A stretch of 64,000 bases of DNA. Origin: a virus. Every line of letters begins with the position of its first letter. Position 1 is the stretch's first letter. Positions 1 through 6,496 of the stretch are shown piece after piece. The notes below the pieces were generated by a model. It saw only the letters and a program-made list of their open reading frames with translations. It ran no database searches and had not been told where the DNA came from. The stretch lies in the IMG/VR virus record IMGVR_UViG_3300023174_000064, positions 1 to 64,000 of that record. One strand, written 5' to 3'. A program made the translations under genes and the position numbers.

Positions 1-186
1 GATGAACTGTTGCATCACTCGCCACCACCGGGGAGGAAGCCCCTTCCCGGTGAGTCGGAGGGTGATGACGATGCCACCTACGACGACGACGAGTGGCACG
101 ATATGGAGGATGACCGTGACCCGAACAACATGAACCGGGCACACGATTACCTCGCTTCACTTGAGCGTCGTGGTTACTTTACTTGA
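1..186 (+). CDS. C-terminal fragment of an unrecognised acidic protein
   Basis: The frame is open from the first base to TGA at 184-186, so only the last 61 residues are visible and the start lies outside the window. The fragment is very acidic in its middle (a run of Asp/Glu with DDDEWHDMEDD) and ends in a short basic helix-like tail (LASLERRGYFT). Codons end mostly in G or C, like the next four genes and unlike most of the window. I do not recognise the family. It lies upstream of a VWA/zincin gene, and such proteins often sit beside a MoxR/CobS-type AAA+ ATPase, but nothing visible in this fragment shows an ATPase, so that is only a guess. Confidence 0.6.
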   Translation, partial: DELLHHSPPPGRKPLPGESEGDDDATYDDDEWHDMEDDRDPNNMNRAHDYLASLERRGYFT

Positions 187-210
187 ACTTTTTTTGAAAG
201 GAGATTGCAC

Positions 211-465
211 ATGAATGCAACTACTACAACTCACTCGTTCACTTCACTCAAGCCCCGCCAGCAGGCGTTCGTTCGATTCCTTGTGGAGCAGGGTGTGAAT
301 CACCCCCTCATCAAGCGAGAGGACTTGCAGATTCACAGCGTGGCTTACGGCCTGGGTTCGCCCCCGGCGTGGATCGTCCGTGACGATTCCCGTCGCACCA
401 AGCGTGCCTATTACGAGATTCCTGAAATTGCGGACTGCATGAACTCCGCTTCAGGCACGGCCTGA
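211..465 (+). CDS. Small hypothetical protein, 84 aa
   Basis: The ATG at 211 is preceded by a strong ribosome binding site (AAAGGAG, about 7 nt upstream). That favours it over the in-frame TTG at 205. The product is a basic, soluble 84-residue protein with no signal peptide or membrane segment. It contains a segment resembling a compact alpha/beta domain (IHSVAYGLGSPPAWIVRDD, then SRRTKRAYYEIPEIAD). No family recognised. It is followed by a strong hairpin terminator at 535-564, so it ends the transcription unit that also carries the truncated gene upstream. GC-rich codon use matches its neighbours. Confidence 0.65.
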   Translation: MNATTTTHSFTSLKPRQQAFVRFLVEQGVNHPLIKREDLQIHSVAYGLGSPPAWIVRDDSRRTKRAYYEIPEIADCMNSASGTA

Positions 466-534
466 CCCCCGTGGACACACTTCACATTTTCATCATGTTT
501 CTTCCTTGATTCGCAAGTGTGTCTCTCGTTTGTC

Positions 535-572
535 ACAGACTCCCGGTTCAGGCCGGGAGTCTGTTTCACTTT
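535..572 (+). terminator. Rho-independent terminator after the 84-aa gene
   Basis: Perfect 12-bp stem (535-546 with 553-564) around a 6-nt loop TTCAGG, followed by a T-containing tract (TTCACTTTA). It lies between the stop at 465 and the promoter at 659, separating two transcription units. Confidence 0.65.
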
Positions 573-658
573 ATATTGAAATGTATAATATGAAATGTAC
601 ACTTCACATTTCAACCGTTTCAATAACGAAAAAAATCCAAATATCTTGGTCAAGTGGG

Positions 659-687
659 TTGACAGCCCCTGAAATGTGTGGTACAAT
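659..687 (+). promoter_or_regulatory. Consensus sigma70-type promoter, leaderless arrangement
   Basis: TTGACA (659-664), 17-bp spacer, TACAAT (682-687). The first ATG of the downstream VWA gene begins 6 nt after the -10 box, so transcription is predicted to start at or next to the A of that ATG (694). Confidence 0.75.
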
Positions 688-693
688 ACCCTC

Positions 694-3000
694 ATGCTCA
701 ACAACAACAACAAGAACGAAGTGAAGGGCGCAATGCGCCACCAGTCGAACGAGTCTCGTTCGGTGTTCGCTCGCATCATGTCCACCGAAAACATTCAGGT
801 GAACTTTGATCCCAAGAGCAAGGACGCATGGTTCGACACCAAGACCCGCGTGCTGAATATGCCGAACTGGACTGGCATGACGCAGGAGGTGTACGACCTG
901 CTGCTTTCCCACGAGGTGAGCCACGCCCTGCACACCCCTGTCACCGGATGGATCGGCCTGACCGACGAACTGGCTGGCCCCAACGCCAGCGATGCTGACA
1001 AGCAGGTGGCCCAGCAGTACATCAACATTGTTGAGGACGCACGCATTGAGCGAATCATCAAGAGCAAGTACCCCGGCCTCGCTCGTGACTACCGCAAGGG
1101 TTACGACTGGCTGGTGAAGTCCGGTATGTTCGGCAAACTGGACAACGCGGCCATCAGCGAGATGGCGTTCATCGACCGCCTGAACCTGCACTTCAAGGTT
1201 GGTCAGCACACCGAACTCTCCGTGCCGTTCTCTGCCAGCGAGCAGCAGGTGGTGGATATGATTGCGGAAGCCGAATCGTTCGAGGATGTGATGAAGGCAA
1301 CCCGGCTCGTGTGGGATCACGAGAGCAGCACCGATGGCAAGCCGCAGCCCAAGACCGCGAAGGGCAACGGTAGTGGTGCAGGCAACGGTGACGGCAACGG
1401 CAAGCCGCAGGACGGTGACGGTGAACCGCAGGACGGTGAGGCTGATGGCGAAGGCAAGCCAACCAACCAGCCCAGCAAGCAGTTGAACCGGATCGCTCCC
1501 AAGACCACACAGGCCCAGCAGAAGTGGATGGAGAAGCACCGCGAGAAGACTCACTCTTGGCAACGCAACGATGATGCCCCGGTGCGGATGCCGGAGTTCG
1601 ATCTCGCACAGATCATCGTGCCTCACACGCAGATCAACGATCAGATCACCGAAGCCCTGAACTCTTGCACCAAGTGCAAGGACTGGCGGAACCTGATGAC
1701 TGCCGACTACAACACATTCGCGTCGGAAGCGAACGCCACGGTGGATGCAATGGTCAAGACCTTCCTCACCAAGAAGGCAGCCAACGCCCATCACCGTCAG
1801 CAGCAGGCCAAGTCGGGCACGCTGGATATGAACCTGCTGTCCACCTACAAGTGGAACGAGGACTTGTTCAAGCACTTCACCATCAAGCCGAACGGCAAGA
1901 ACCACGGGTTCGTGGTGTTCCTTGACTGGTCGGGTTCGATGGCTGGCGTGATTATGAATGTCGTGAAGCAGATGTACATTCTGACTTCGTTCTTCCGCCG
2001 CATCGGTGTGCCATACGAGGTGTACGCTTTCAGCAGCCACCAGCCAACCGACAAGTACGAAGGTGAGTACAACCACTACTACGGCACAGCGGCTGGCAAC
2101 GAGATGGCTGCCAAGTACGACACCATGCACAAGACCTTCATCACCAACGCGGCTGATGATGTGTGCGAGACTCGTCCGTTTTGGTTGTACCAGTTTGCCA
2201 GCAACACCATGAACACCACGCAGTACAAGACTGCGATGCACAACCTGTTCGCGTTGGGGTTCTACGCAGGCAACGAGGCGAGCCGCAAGAACAATTTGAG
2301 CGTGTACCATCCGGCCATGCCGCATTGGTTGGGCCTTGGTGACACTCCGCTGGATCAGGCTCTGATGGCTGCCAATCAGATCGTGAGCGAGTTCCAGCGT
2401 AAGTACCGTATTCAAATTATGAACACGGTGGTGATCACAGACGGCAGCACTTCCGGTTCACCGCTGCACGATGGCAAGAAGACTTCGGGTGGTAAGTACA
2501 TCACCCCGACCCGCTTGGTGAACAAGCGAACCGGATCGTCCTTCTCGCTGAACAACATCGTGACCACCAATGTGCTGGCCGCCTACCTGCAAGACAACAC
2601 GGGCAGCAACACCATCATGCTGTTTCTTGACCAAGCACAGACTGCCAGCAGCGTTCGTATCCCCGGCTATGCGACTGTTCACCCGAACGGCAAGCAGGAC
2701 GAGAGCCTGAACTCGCATTGGACGAACGAGAACTTCCTGCTGGGCCTGCCCACCCGTGGTTGCGAGTACGACCACAACGGCAACGCCATCCCCAGCAACC
2801 CGAAGGATGCCATCGGGTTCAAGCAGGTGTACGCGATTCGTATTCCTCGCAAGGAAGTGGATGACACCTTTGAGGATATGGACATCGGCAATACTGCGTA
2901 CAGCCGCCTGAAGAACCAGTTCGTGAAGTCTCTCCAGCGGAAGATCGTGAGCCGCAGCCTTGTGAACCGCATGGTGGAGGGCATGGCAAAGCATACATAA
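694..3000 (+). CDS. Large zincin-motif plus von Willebrand A domain protein (CobT-like)
   Basis: A 768-residue protein. Near the N-terminus is a zinc-metallopeptidase motif H73-E74-V-S-H77 (LLLSHEVSHALHTP). Residues about 224-255 form a Gly/Asp/Lys/Pro-rich linker. The C-terminal half is a VWA domain with a MIDAS-type DWSGSM (D411, S413, S415) and a downstream VVITDGS (D583). VWA proteins of this kind work with MoxR/CobS AAA+ ATPases as metal-dependent chaperone or remodelling complexes; that role here is inferred. Start choice: ATG 694 lies 6 nt after the -10 box and would be leaderless. ATG 733, in frame, has an SD-like AAGGG about 5 nt upstream and may be used instead. A further in-frame GTG at 676 lies upstream of the -10 box and is unlikely. 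A 15-nt gap separates it from the next HExxH gene. Confidence 0.8.
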   Translation: MLNNNNKNEVKGAMRHQSNESRSVFARIMSTENIQVNFDPKSKDAWFDTKTRVLNMPNWTGMTQEVYDLLLSHEVSHALHTPVTGWIGLTDELAGPNASDADKQVAQQYINIVEDARIERIIKSKYPGLARDYRKGYDWLVKSGMFGKLDNAAISEMAFIDRLNLHFKVGQHTELSVPFSASEQQVVDMIAEAESFEDVMKATRLVWDHESSTDGKPQPKTAKGNGSGAGNGDGNGKPQDGDGEPQDGEADGEGKPTNQPSKQLNRIAPKTTQAQQKWMEKHREKTHSWQRNDDAPVRMPEFDLAQIIVPHTQINDQITEALNSCTKCKDWRNLMTADYNTFASEANATVDAMVKTFLTKKAANAHHRQQQAKSGTLDMNLLSTYKWNEDLFKHFTIKPNGKNHGFVVFLDWSGSMAGVIMNVVKQMYILTSFFRRIGVPYEVYAFSSHQPTDKYEGEYNHYYGTAAGNEMAAKYDTMHKTFITNAADDVCETRPFWLYQFASNTMNTTQYKTAMHNLFALGFYAGNEASRKNNLSVYHPAMPHWLGLGDTPLDQALMAANQIVSEFQRKYRIQIMNTVVITDGSTSGSPLHDGKKTSGGKYITPTRLVNKRTGSSFSLNNIVTTNVLAAYLQDNTGSNTIMLFLDQAQTASSVRIPGYATVHPNGKQDESLNSHWTNENFLLGLPTRGCEYDHNGNAIPSNPKDAIGFKQVYAIRIPRKEVDDTFEDMDIGNTAYSRLKNQFVKSLQRKIVSRSLVNRMVEGMAKHT

Positions 3001-3015
3001 TATGGAGGGATTCAG

Positions 3016-3627
3016 ATGGGCAGACTGAAACCTGAAATAAAACAGTTCGTTGAGCAAGTGAGGACGGAACTCCATTCCTATGGGTTCCGTCTTTGCTTTG
3101 GTAGAGGCAGAACCGTGAACGGTGGTGGCTGGCGTTCAATGGGATTCTTCTGCGACCGGGAGCGAGTGGTCAAGGTGGCCCGTGGCCGTCCTGACTGGCT
3201 GGACATCCTGATCCACGAGTACGCTCACTTCCGCCAATGGGTGGAGCAGCCTGCTGGCGTGTACAACGCGGACGCGAGAGCCAGCATCGTGGTGGCCGAC
3301 TACCTGCACCGTGGCAAGACCCCGGAGCCTGCCGTGCTTCGCAGAGCGTTCACCCGTGTCATGGCGTTTGAACGGGACGCAGAGATGCGAGCCGTAGCCG
3401 TTGCGAAAGCCTGGAGCCTGCCTGTGGACTACGCCGCCTATGCCCGGTTTGCGAATCTTTACATTTATTCTCACCACCTGATGCGAGACACCGGACGCTG
3501 GCAAGCCACCGGTAACCCGTACCGGTCGTGGCGACTGGTGGACATGATGCCTGCCGACTTCAAGACTCGCAGCCACGAGTCCATCCCGGCTCCGGTGTAC
3601 GCTGCGCTTGCCCGGTTCTACCGCTGA
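3016..3627 (+). CDS. Small HExxH (zincin-like) putative metalloprotease
   Basis: A 203-residue protein with a strong SD (GGAGGG, 6 nt before the ATG), 15 nt after the VWA gene and so probably cotranscribed with it. The key feature is I-H67-E68-Y-A-H71-F, a HExxH zinc-binding motif in a predicted helix (LIHEYAHFRQWVEQ), as in SprT- and peptidase-like proteins. A third ligand, possibly the E or D in the FERDAEMRAV segment, cannot be assigned by eye. No signal peptide or membrane segment, so probably cytoplasmic. Two adjacent genes with HExxH motifs suggest a shared process, for example host-protein processing or particle assembly; that is inference. Codon use is GC-rich like the neighbours. Confidence 0.65.
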   Translation: MGRLKPEIKQFVEQVRTELHSYGFRLCFGRGRTVNGGGWRSMGFFCDRERVVKVARGRPDWLDILIHEYAHFRQWVEQPAGVYNADARASIVVADYLHRGKTPEPAVLRRAFTRVMAFERDAEMRAVAVAKAWSLPVDYAAYARFANLYIYSHHLMRDTGRWQATGNPYRSWRLVDMMPADFKTRSHESIPAPVYAALARFYR

Positions 3628-3641
3628 CCGTCCGATAAGCG

Positions 3642-3655
3642 GAAAGTTGATAGTA
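3642..3655 (+). repeat. 14-bp direct repeat, left copy (flanks the HNH gene)
   Basis: GAAAGTTGATAGTA is identical to 4148-4161, 506 bp to the right. Each copy is followed a few bases later by a GGACATTC-containing box (about 3666 and 4174). The right copy includes the stop codon of the HNH gene. Confidence 0.6.
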
Positions 3656-3660
3656 CAGGA

Positions 3661-3691
3661 TTATCGGACATTCCATTTGCTTGTCCGATAA
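3661..3691. promoter_or_regulatory. Inverted repeat, operator-like, in front of the HNH gene
   Basis: TTATCGGACA (3661-3670) and TGTCCGATAA (3682-3691) are exact inverted copies separated by 11 nt. A third near copy, CGTCCGATAA, lies at 3629-3638 just after the previous stop, and TGTCCTATAA lies at 3704-3713. The array overlaps the likely promoter region of the HNH gene. It could be a repressor site or a weak terminator; no T-run follows. Confidence 0.45.
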
Positions 3692-3704
3692 TACCGGGTA
3701 TACT
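3677..3704 (+). promoter_or_regulatory. Weak candidate promoter for the HNH gene
   Basis: TTGCTT (3677-3682), 16-bp spacer, TATACT (3699-3704). The ATG at 3713 is 8 nt downstream and has no Shine-Dalgarno sequence, so the message may be leaderless. Confidence 0.35.
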
Positions 3705-3712
3705 GTCCTATA

Positions 3713-4156
3713 ATGCCTGTCAAGTACCACACACCACACAAGCGACACCGGATGACCTACTTCATCCGAAATGCCGTGGACTGTTGCCGAAAGGGAAACA
3801 ACAGGCAGGTGGCAATGCTGCTGGATGAAATATACTTGGAAAACTTATGGGCCTCCCAGAGAGGGCGGTGTGCGTACTCTCGCCGACCTATGTACTTGCC
3901 CACGGTTCCCACTTCTGGTGGTAGAAATGTACAGTTTGCCAAAGGCATCAACATGGCGTATGCCGCCAGCATTGACCGGATCGACTCTAATGAAGGGTAT
4001 ATTCCGGGGAATGTGCATTTTGTTTGCCGTTTCATCAATATGGGAAAGCAAGGATTGTCTGACGCACAGGTGCGCGAGTTTCTTGCGGATGTGGTTGCCA
4101 AGTGGAGTGTTCCGATGGACGACCTGATCGGACTGGAACCGAACCTTGAAAGTTGA
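3713..4156 (+). CDS. HNH-family endonuclease, probably a homing or free-standing element
   Basis: A 147-residue protein with the features of small phage HNH nucleases: W46-A-S-Q-R-G-R-C53-A-Y (the residue pattern before the first strand), then S86-I-D88-R-I-D91-S-N-E-G-Y-I-P-G-N100-V, and a terminal F-I-N109-M-G-K. The classical first His is replaced by the S-x-D-R-I-D type centre typical of this subgroup. The gene has no Shine-Dalgarno sequence. It is enclosed by identical 14-bp repeats (3642 and 4148), and its stop codon lies within the right copy, which suggests insertion as a unit. Probable role: cutting related phage DNA to spread itself or exclude relatives, a known role of such enzymes but inferred here. 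Confidence 0.75.
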   Translation: MPVKYHTPHKRHRMTYFIRNAVDCCRKGNNRQVAMLLDEIYLENLWASQRGRCAYSRRPMYLPTVPTSGGRNVQFAKGINMAYAASIDRIDSNEGYIPGNVHFVCRFINMGKQGLSDAQVREFLADVVAKWSVPMDDLIGLEPNLES

Positions 4157-4161
4157 TAGTA
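4148..4161 (+). repeat. 14-bp direct repeat, right copy
   Basis: Identical to 3642-3655; it contains the TGA stop of the HNH gene. Just downstream, the box AGTTATAGGAC occurs twice with 36-bp spacing (4167 and 4203), and AATAGGAAATTCGTAA (4188-4203) is the reverse complement of the tandem repeat at 4583-4620. Confidence 0.6.
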
Positions 4162-4227
4162 TGAAAAGTTATAGGACATTCGTAATCAATAGGAAATTCG
4201 TAAGTTATAGGACTGTCGTATAACTCG

Positions 4228-4235
4228 TATAAATA
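4228..4235 (+). promoter_or_regulatory. T4-late-type promoter octamer TATAAATA
   Basis: An exact TATAAATA with 5 nt (ATTGT) before the ATG at 4241. In T4, initiation occurs about 6 nt after this octamer, so the predicted message starts on the ATG. The gene has no Shine-Dalgarno sequence. A weak sigma70-type alternative is TTATAG (4205-4210), 17 bp, TATAAA. Confidence 0.5.
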
Positions 4236-4240
4236 ATTGT

Positions 4241-4540
4241 ATGCCAAGTTATAATTATGAATGCGAAAAATGTCAAAAAGTTTGGGAAGAAGTTCACATG
4301 ATGAAAGACCGTGACCTTCCAACCACTCTGCCTTGCCCAAAGTGCAAAGCCAAAGAGTGTGTCAAGAAGTCGTGGTTGGGATGCACACCCGGTCTTGGTG
4401 CAGATCACACTCTAACCCCAGACAAAGCAACTGGTGGTCAATGGAGTGAACTGATGTCAAAGATCAAGCGCGGACAACCAAAGAGAATGCAGGGACGATA
4501 CGATCAGGGTAACAACGCTTCCGGACATCGGTGGCGGTAA
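4241..4540 (+). CDS. FmdB-family zinc-ribbon protein
   Basis: A 99-residue protein beginning MPSYNYECEKCQ, the typical start of FmdB/CxxC zinc-ribbon proteins. C8-x2-C11 and C32-x2-C35 form a complete four-cysteine zinc site within the first 36 residues. The rest is a basic tail (KIKRGQPKRMQGRYD) likely to be disordered or to bind nucleic acid. Proteins of this family are common as small unknown regulators in bacteria and phages; no specific target can be named. It has no Shine-Dalgarno sequence and lies 5 nt after a TATAAATA octamer. It converges on the minus-strand gene at 4710, with an AT-rich repeat region between them. Confidence 0.75.
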   Translation: MPSYNYECEKCQKVWEEVHMMKDRDLPTTLPCPKCKAKECVKKSWLGCTPGLGADHTLTPDKATGGQWSELMSKIKRGQPKRMQGRYDQGNNASGHRWR

Positions 4541-4570
4541 CCCGAACCTCGGAACCCGGAACCTTACAAA

Positions 4571-4700
4571 TTTCGTAATTGATTACGAATTTCCTATTTG
4601 GTTACGAATTTCCTATTTGGTTACGAATTTTGTAAAAGAATAAGAACTTCCTATTTGTTAGGAAGTTCCTATCCAATTACGATTTTTATATTTGATTACG
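4571..4700. repeat. AT-rich repeat region between convergent genes
   Basis: A 19-bp unit (TTACGAATTTCCTATTTGG) is repeated perfectly in tandem at 4583-4601 and 4602-4620, with a partial third copy at 4621. Variant copies follow to about 4705 (ATTACGATTTTTATATTTG and TTACGAATTTTGTATT). A 10-bp-stem hairpin (4644-4653 with 4659-4668, loop TTTGT) lies inside and may help terminate either convergent gene. The unit also occurs inverted at 4188-4203. Confidence 0.7.
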
Positions 4701-4709
4701 AATTTTGTA

Positions 4710-5621
4710 TTAACTTATATCACCCATAATTCTCAGGTGATGTCTCTCTATATTTTCCAGGTATTTCTTTACCATTTCAAATTCATCTGGTTTTTTAGAA
4801 CCTTTACCGTGCTGCATCAATGCTGCTGACAATGCATTTTCGTGTGCGTGTGTTAATCGGTCAGCAACACTTGGAGGAGGCTCTTCGTTTGATGTACCTG
4901 CTGCTCTTTGTGCTTCTAGTTCCCTGTAATAGTCTGGAGTTTCTTCAGGAGTTTCTCTGGCGTGTCTTGGAATCTCAGTATTCTCTTTTAGTTTGTTGTA
5001 AAAGTACGAAGTTGTATTATAAGATTCGTTAATTGCATCATAATACGGATTGCCAGCTAGCATTTTGTGTCTATTCTCTAGTGAACGTCCAGTTGCGTAC
5101 CCACGTATACCTTGTTCCATATGTTTTCTGTACTCTTTCGGATCAACACCTTTAGGTGCAGGATACACATCAATTAAATCACTGGCTGCATCTGCTATAT
5201 CGTCGTATGAATTTTCTATTCTACCTTTTAATGTTTTACGCATTTGCTTTGTGGAATGACCGTGTTGTTTGTGAAGACCTGTTTCTTCCACCCAATCGTG
5301 TACTGCATTAGAAATTCTCTTTCCCATTTCTTCGCGCTCTGCTTCTAGATCTCGTGGACCACCTGGTTGTCCTGGTCTTGGATCGTCTGGTTGTGGATTG
5401 TATTGATAACCTGGATCTCTATTATAATATTCATTCATTTGACCAGCTTCTCGTTTGCCTTCTTCACGCATCTTGCGCTTGCCTGATCCAGACTTGGTGC
5501 CTTTGCTCCAACTCTTTGGGCGTTGCTTTTGTTTAGGACCACGACGAGCAAACTTGGCGGCTTCCATAAAGTTTTGGACAACGTTTTCTTTTACAACCTT
5601 TTTAATATTTTCCATATCCAT
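4710..5621 (-). CDS. Basic, low-complexity phage protein, possibly virion-internal
   Basis: A 303-residue protein of unknown family. The first 25 residues look helical (ENIKKVVKENVVQNFMEAAK), followed by a strongly basic stretch (residues about 26-60, rich in K/R with KQKQRPKSW). A Pro/Gln/Asp-rich segment follows, then a mainly helical charged C-terminal half. The basic stretch would suit DNA binding inside the head. The N-terminus carries F-M-E-A, close to the (L/I)-x-E cleavage motif seen in other proteins of this window, but with Phe in the key position. SD AAGGA is about 8 nt before the ATG, and an exact TATAAATA lies further upstream (5653-5660), so late expression is likely. Function not known. 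Confidence 0.65.
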   Translation of the reverse strand: MDMENIKKVVKENVVQNFMEAAKFARRGPKQKQRPKSWSKGTKSGSGKRKMREEGKREAGQMNEYYNRDPGYQYNPQPDDPRPGQPGGPRDLEAEREEMGKRISNAVHDWVEETGLHKQHGHSTKQMRKTLKGRIENSYDDIADAASDLIDVYPAPKGVDPKEYRKHMEQGIRGYATGRSLENRHKMLAGNPYYDAINESYNTTSYFYNKLKENTEIPRHARETPEETPDYYRELEAQRAAGTSNEEPPPSVADRLTHAHENALSAALMQHGKGSKKPDEFEMVKKYLENIERHHLRIMGDIS

Positions 5622-5652
5622 TGTAGGGTTCCTTGCTATATAATCTTACCTG

Positions 5653-5660
5653 TATTTATA
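5653..5660 (-). promoter_or_regulatory. T4-late-type promoter octamer upstream of the 303-aa gene
   Basis: TATAAATA on the minus strand, 31 nt before the ATG at 5621. It overlaps the T-run of the terminator just upstream, so one unit ends where the next begins. Confidence 0.5.
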
Positions 5661-5690
5661 AAAAAAGCAAGGGAGAGCGTGAACTCTCCC
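5661..5690 (-). terminator. Minus-strand intrinsic terminator
   Basis: Read on the minus strand: GGGAGAG, 6-nt loop TTCACG, CTCTCCC (7-bp stem, 5671-5677 with 5684-5690), then TTGCTTTTTTT. It needs a minus-strand transcript starting between 5690 and 5850, where no gene of normal size exists. Confidence 0.6.
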
Positions 5691-5795
5691 CTGCCTCTAT
5701 GACGATCGAAAGGTAGCGAAGTTCCTTTTAAAGCATGAATGGCGTAGTTCGCGTGAAGGACTGTCTACGACCAACTCAGCCCGATCACCTTTATT
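5671..5795 (-). ncRNA. Possible small non-coding RNA upstream of the terminator
   Basis: A 100-nt stretch with clearly higher GC than its AT-rich surroundings lies between a CATAAATA octamer (5793-5800, minus strand) and a strong minus-strand terminator. It holds no convincing open frame: the GTG frame closes after 7 codons. It contains short complementary segments such as GCGAA/TTCGC that could pair. I could not fold it into a tRNA. The call rests on promoter-like box, terminator and composition only. Confidence 0.3.
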
Positions 5796-5817
5796 TATGG
5801 AAAATATGATTTCTAAT

Positions 5818-5845
5818 TTGCATTTTTTTCTTTTGGGTGTATATT
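5818..5845 (+). promoter_or_regulatory. sigma70-type promoter for the GNAT-like gene, leaderless arrangement
   Basis: TTGCAT (5818-5823), 16-bp spacer, TATATT (5840-5845). The ATG at 5852 begins 6 nt after the -10 box, the same geometry as at 682-694 and 32246-32239. Confidence 0.55.
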
Positions 5846-5851
5846 AAACAT

Positions 5852-6424
5852 ATGATTCTTACTCCTACAATTACCATCGATAATAACAATCTCGCCTCTT
5901 TTAACAAGGAAATCAAGCAATTTGATCGCACTCCTGGTACTGTTACCAAGCACTGGGGTGATCGTGATCTGGACGGTCTGAGTATTGAAATGAAGCAGGT
6001 TCGTACACCACAAGGAAACGGTGTGCTGATTATGGCTACCGATAATAACGGTGATGTGGTGCTGACTGCACGTCTGATTACCGCACCTGTTCCACAAGGT
6101 GGATTCCAGTGGGGCCGCAAGGTGTACGTGGTTGATCGGATTCGTGTACACAACGATTACGTGGGTCAGGGTGTTGCTCCCGGTATGTACCGTTGGCTGT
6201 CGGATCGCGGGTATACCCTGATTTCAGACTCGCATCAAACGCCAGTTTCGCTGGCAGTGTGGCGTAAGTTGGGCACGGCTGGTGGTGTGTTCACTGTGAA
6301 CCTGACTGACGGTGTTTGGCGAGCGTATAATCCGTTAAATGTGGAAGATTGGGTGTTGTTTGGAAATAATGATGGAAGCCGTTACTGGCCGATCCGATTC
6401 TTGTTGCCTGCAACCACCAAGTAA
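5852..6424 (+). CDS. GNAT-like N-acetyltransferase fold protein
   Basis: A 190-residue protein. Residues about 90-140 follow the GNAT core: a strand (VYVVDRIRVHNDY), the acetyl-CoA pyrophosphate-binding-type turn Q106-G-V-A, a helix (PGMYRWLSDRG), a strand, and the terminal SLAVWRKL helix. Substrate unknown; phage GNATs can modify host or phage proteins. The start is ATG 5852. An upstream GTG at 5837 lies in the promoter spacer and is excluded. There is no Shine-Dalgarno sequence, but a -10 box lies 6 nt before the ATG, so the message is probably leaderless. Codons are richer in G/C endings than those of the next gene. A UUCG-loop terminator follows directly. The acetyltransferase assignment is by fold pattern only. 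Confidence 0.6.
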   Translation: MILTPTITIDNNNLASFNKEIKQFDRTPGTVTKHWGDRDLDGLSIEMKQVRTPQGNGVLIMATDNNGDVVLTARLITAPVPQGGFQWGRKVYVVDRIRVHNDYVGQGVAPGMYRWLSDRGYTLISDSHQTPVSLAVWRKLGTAGGVFTVNLTDGVWRAYNPLNVEDWVLFGNNDGSRYWPIRFLLPATTK

Positions 6425-6430
6425 AAAATA

Positions 6431-6457
6431 AAACCCTCCTTCGGGAGGGTTTTTTAT
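6431..6457 (+). terminator. Strong intrinsic terminator with UUCG loop
   Basis: CCCTCC-TTCG-GGAGGG (6434-6449), extended by A/T pairs to AAACCCTCC/GGAGGGTTT, followed by seven T residues. It ends the GNAT-like transcription unit. Confidence 0.9.
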
Positions 6458-6470
6458 AATATTTTTGTAT

Positions 6471-6478
6471 GATAAATA
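6471..6478 (+). promoter_or_regulatory. Late-promoter-like octamer GATAAATA
   Basis: One mismatch to TATAAATA. It lies 18 nt before the ATG at 6497, and an AAGGA Shine-Dalgarno sequence lies between them, so this unit would have a normal leader. Confidence 0.4.
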
Positions 6479-6496
6479 CCTTATAAGGATTATCAT

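Noticed and set aside
676-693. GTG start for the VWA gene
   Set aside because: The codon lies upstream of the -10 box, so it would not be in the predicted transcript.
604-2415. 603-codon minus-strand open frame opposite the VWA gene
   Set aside because: A long antisense frame is common in GC-rich DNA. It has no Shine-Dalgarno sequence and covers the upstream promoter, while the plus strand encodes clear HEVSH and DWSGSM motifs.
3709-3714. TATAAT as -10 box of the HNH gene
   Set aside because: It overlaps the ATG itself and is 22 nt from the nearest -35-like hexamer.
4571-4700. CRISPR array
   Set aside because: Repeats are tandem without spacers, degenerate quickly and no cas genes are present.
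5690-5790. tRNA gene
   Set aside because: A D-arm-like stretch is visible on the minus strand, but no acceptor stem, anticodon arm or T-arm can be fitted.
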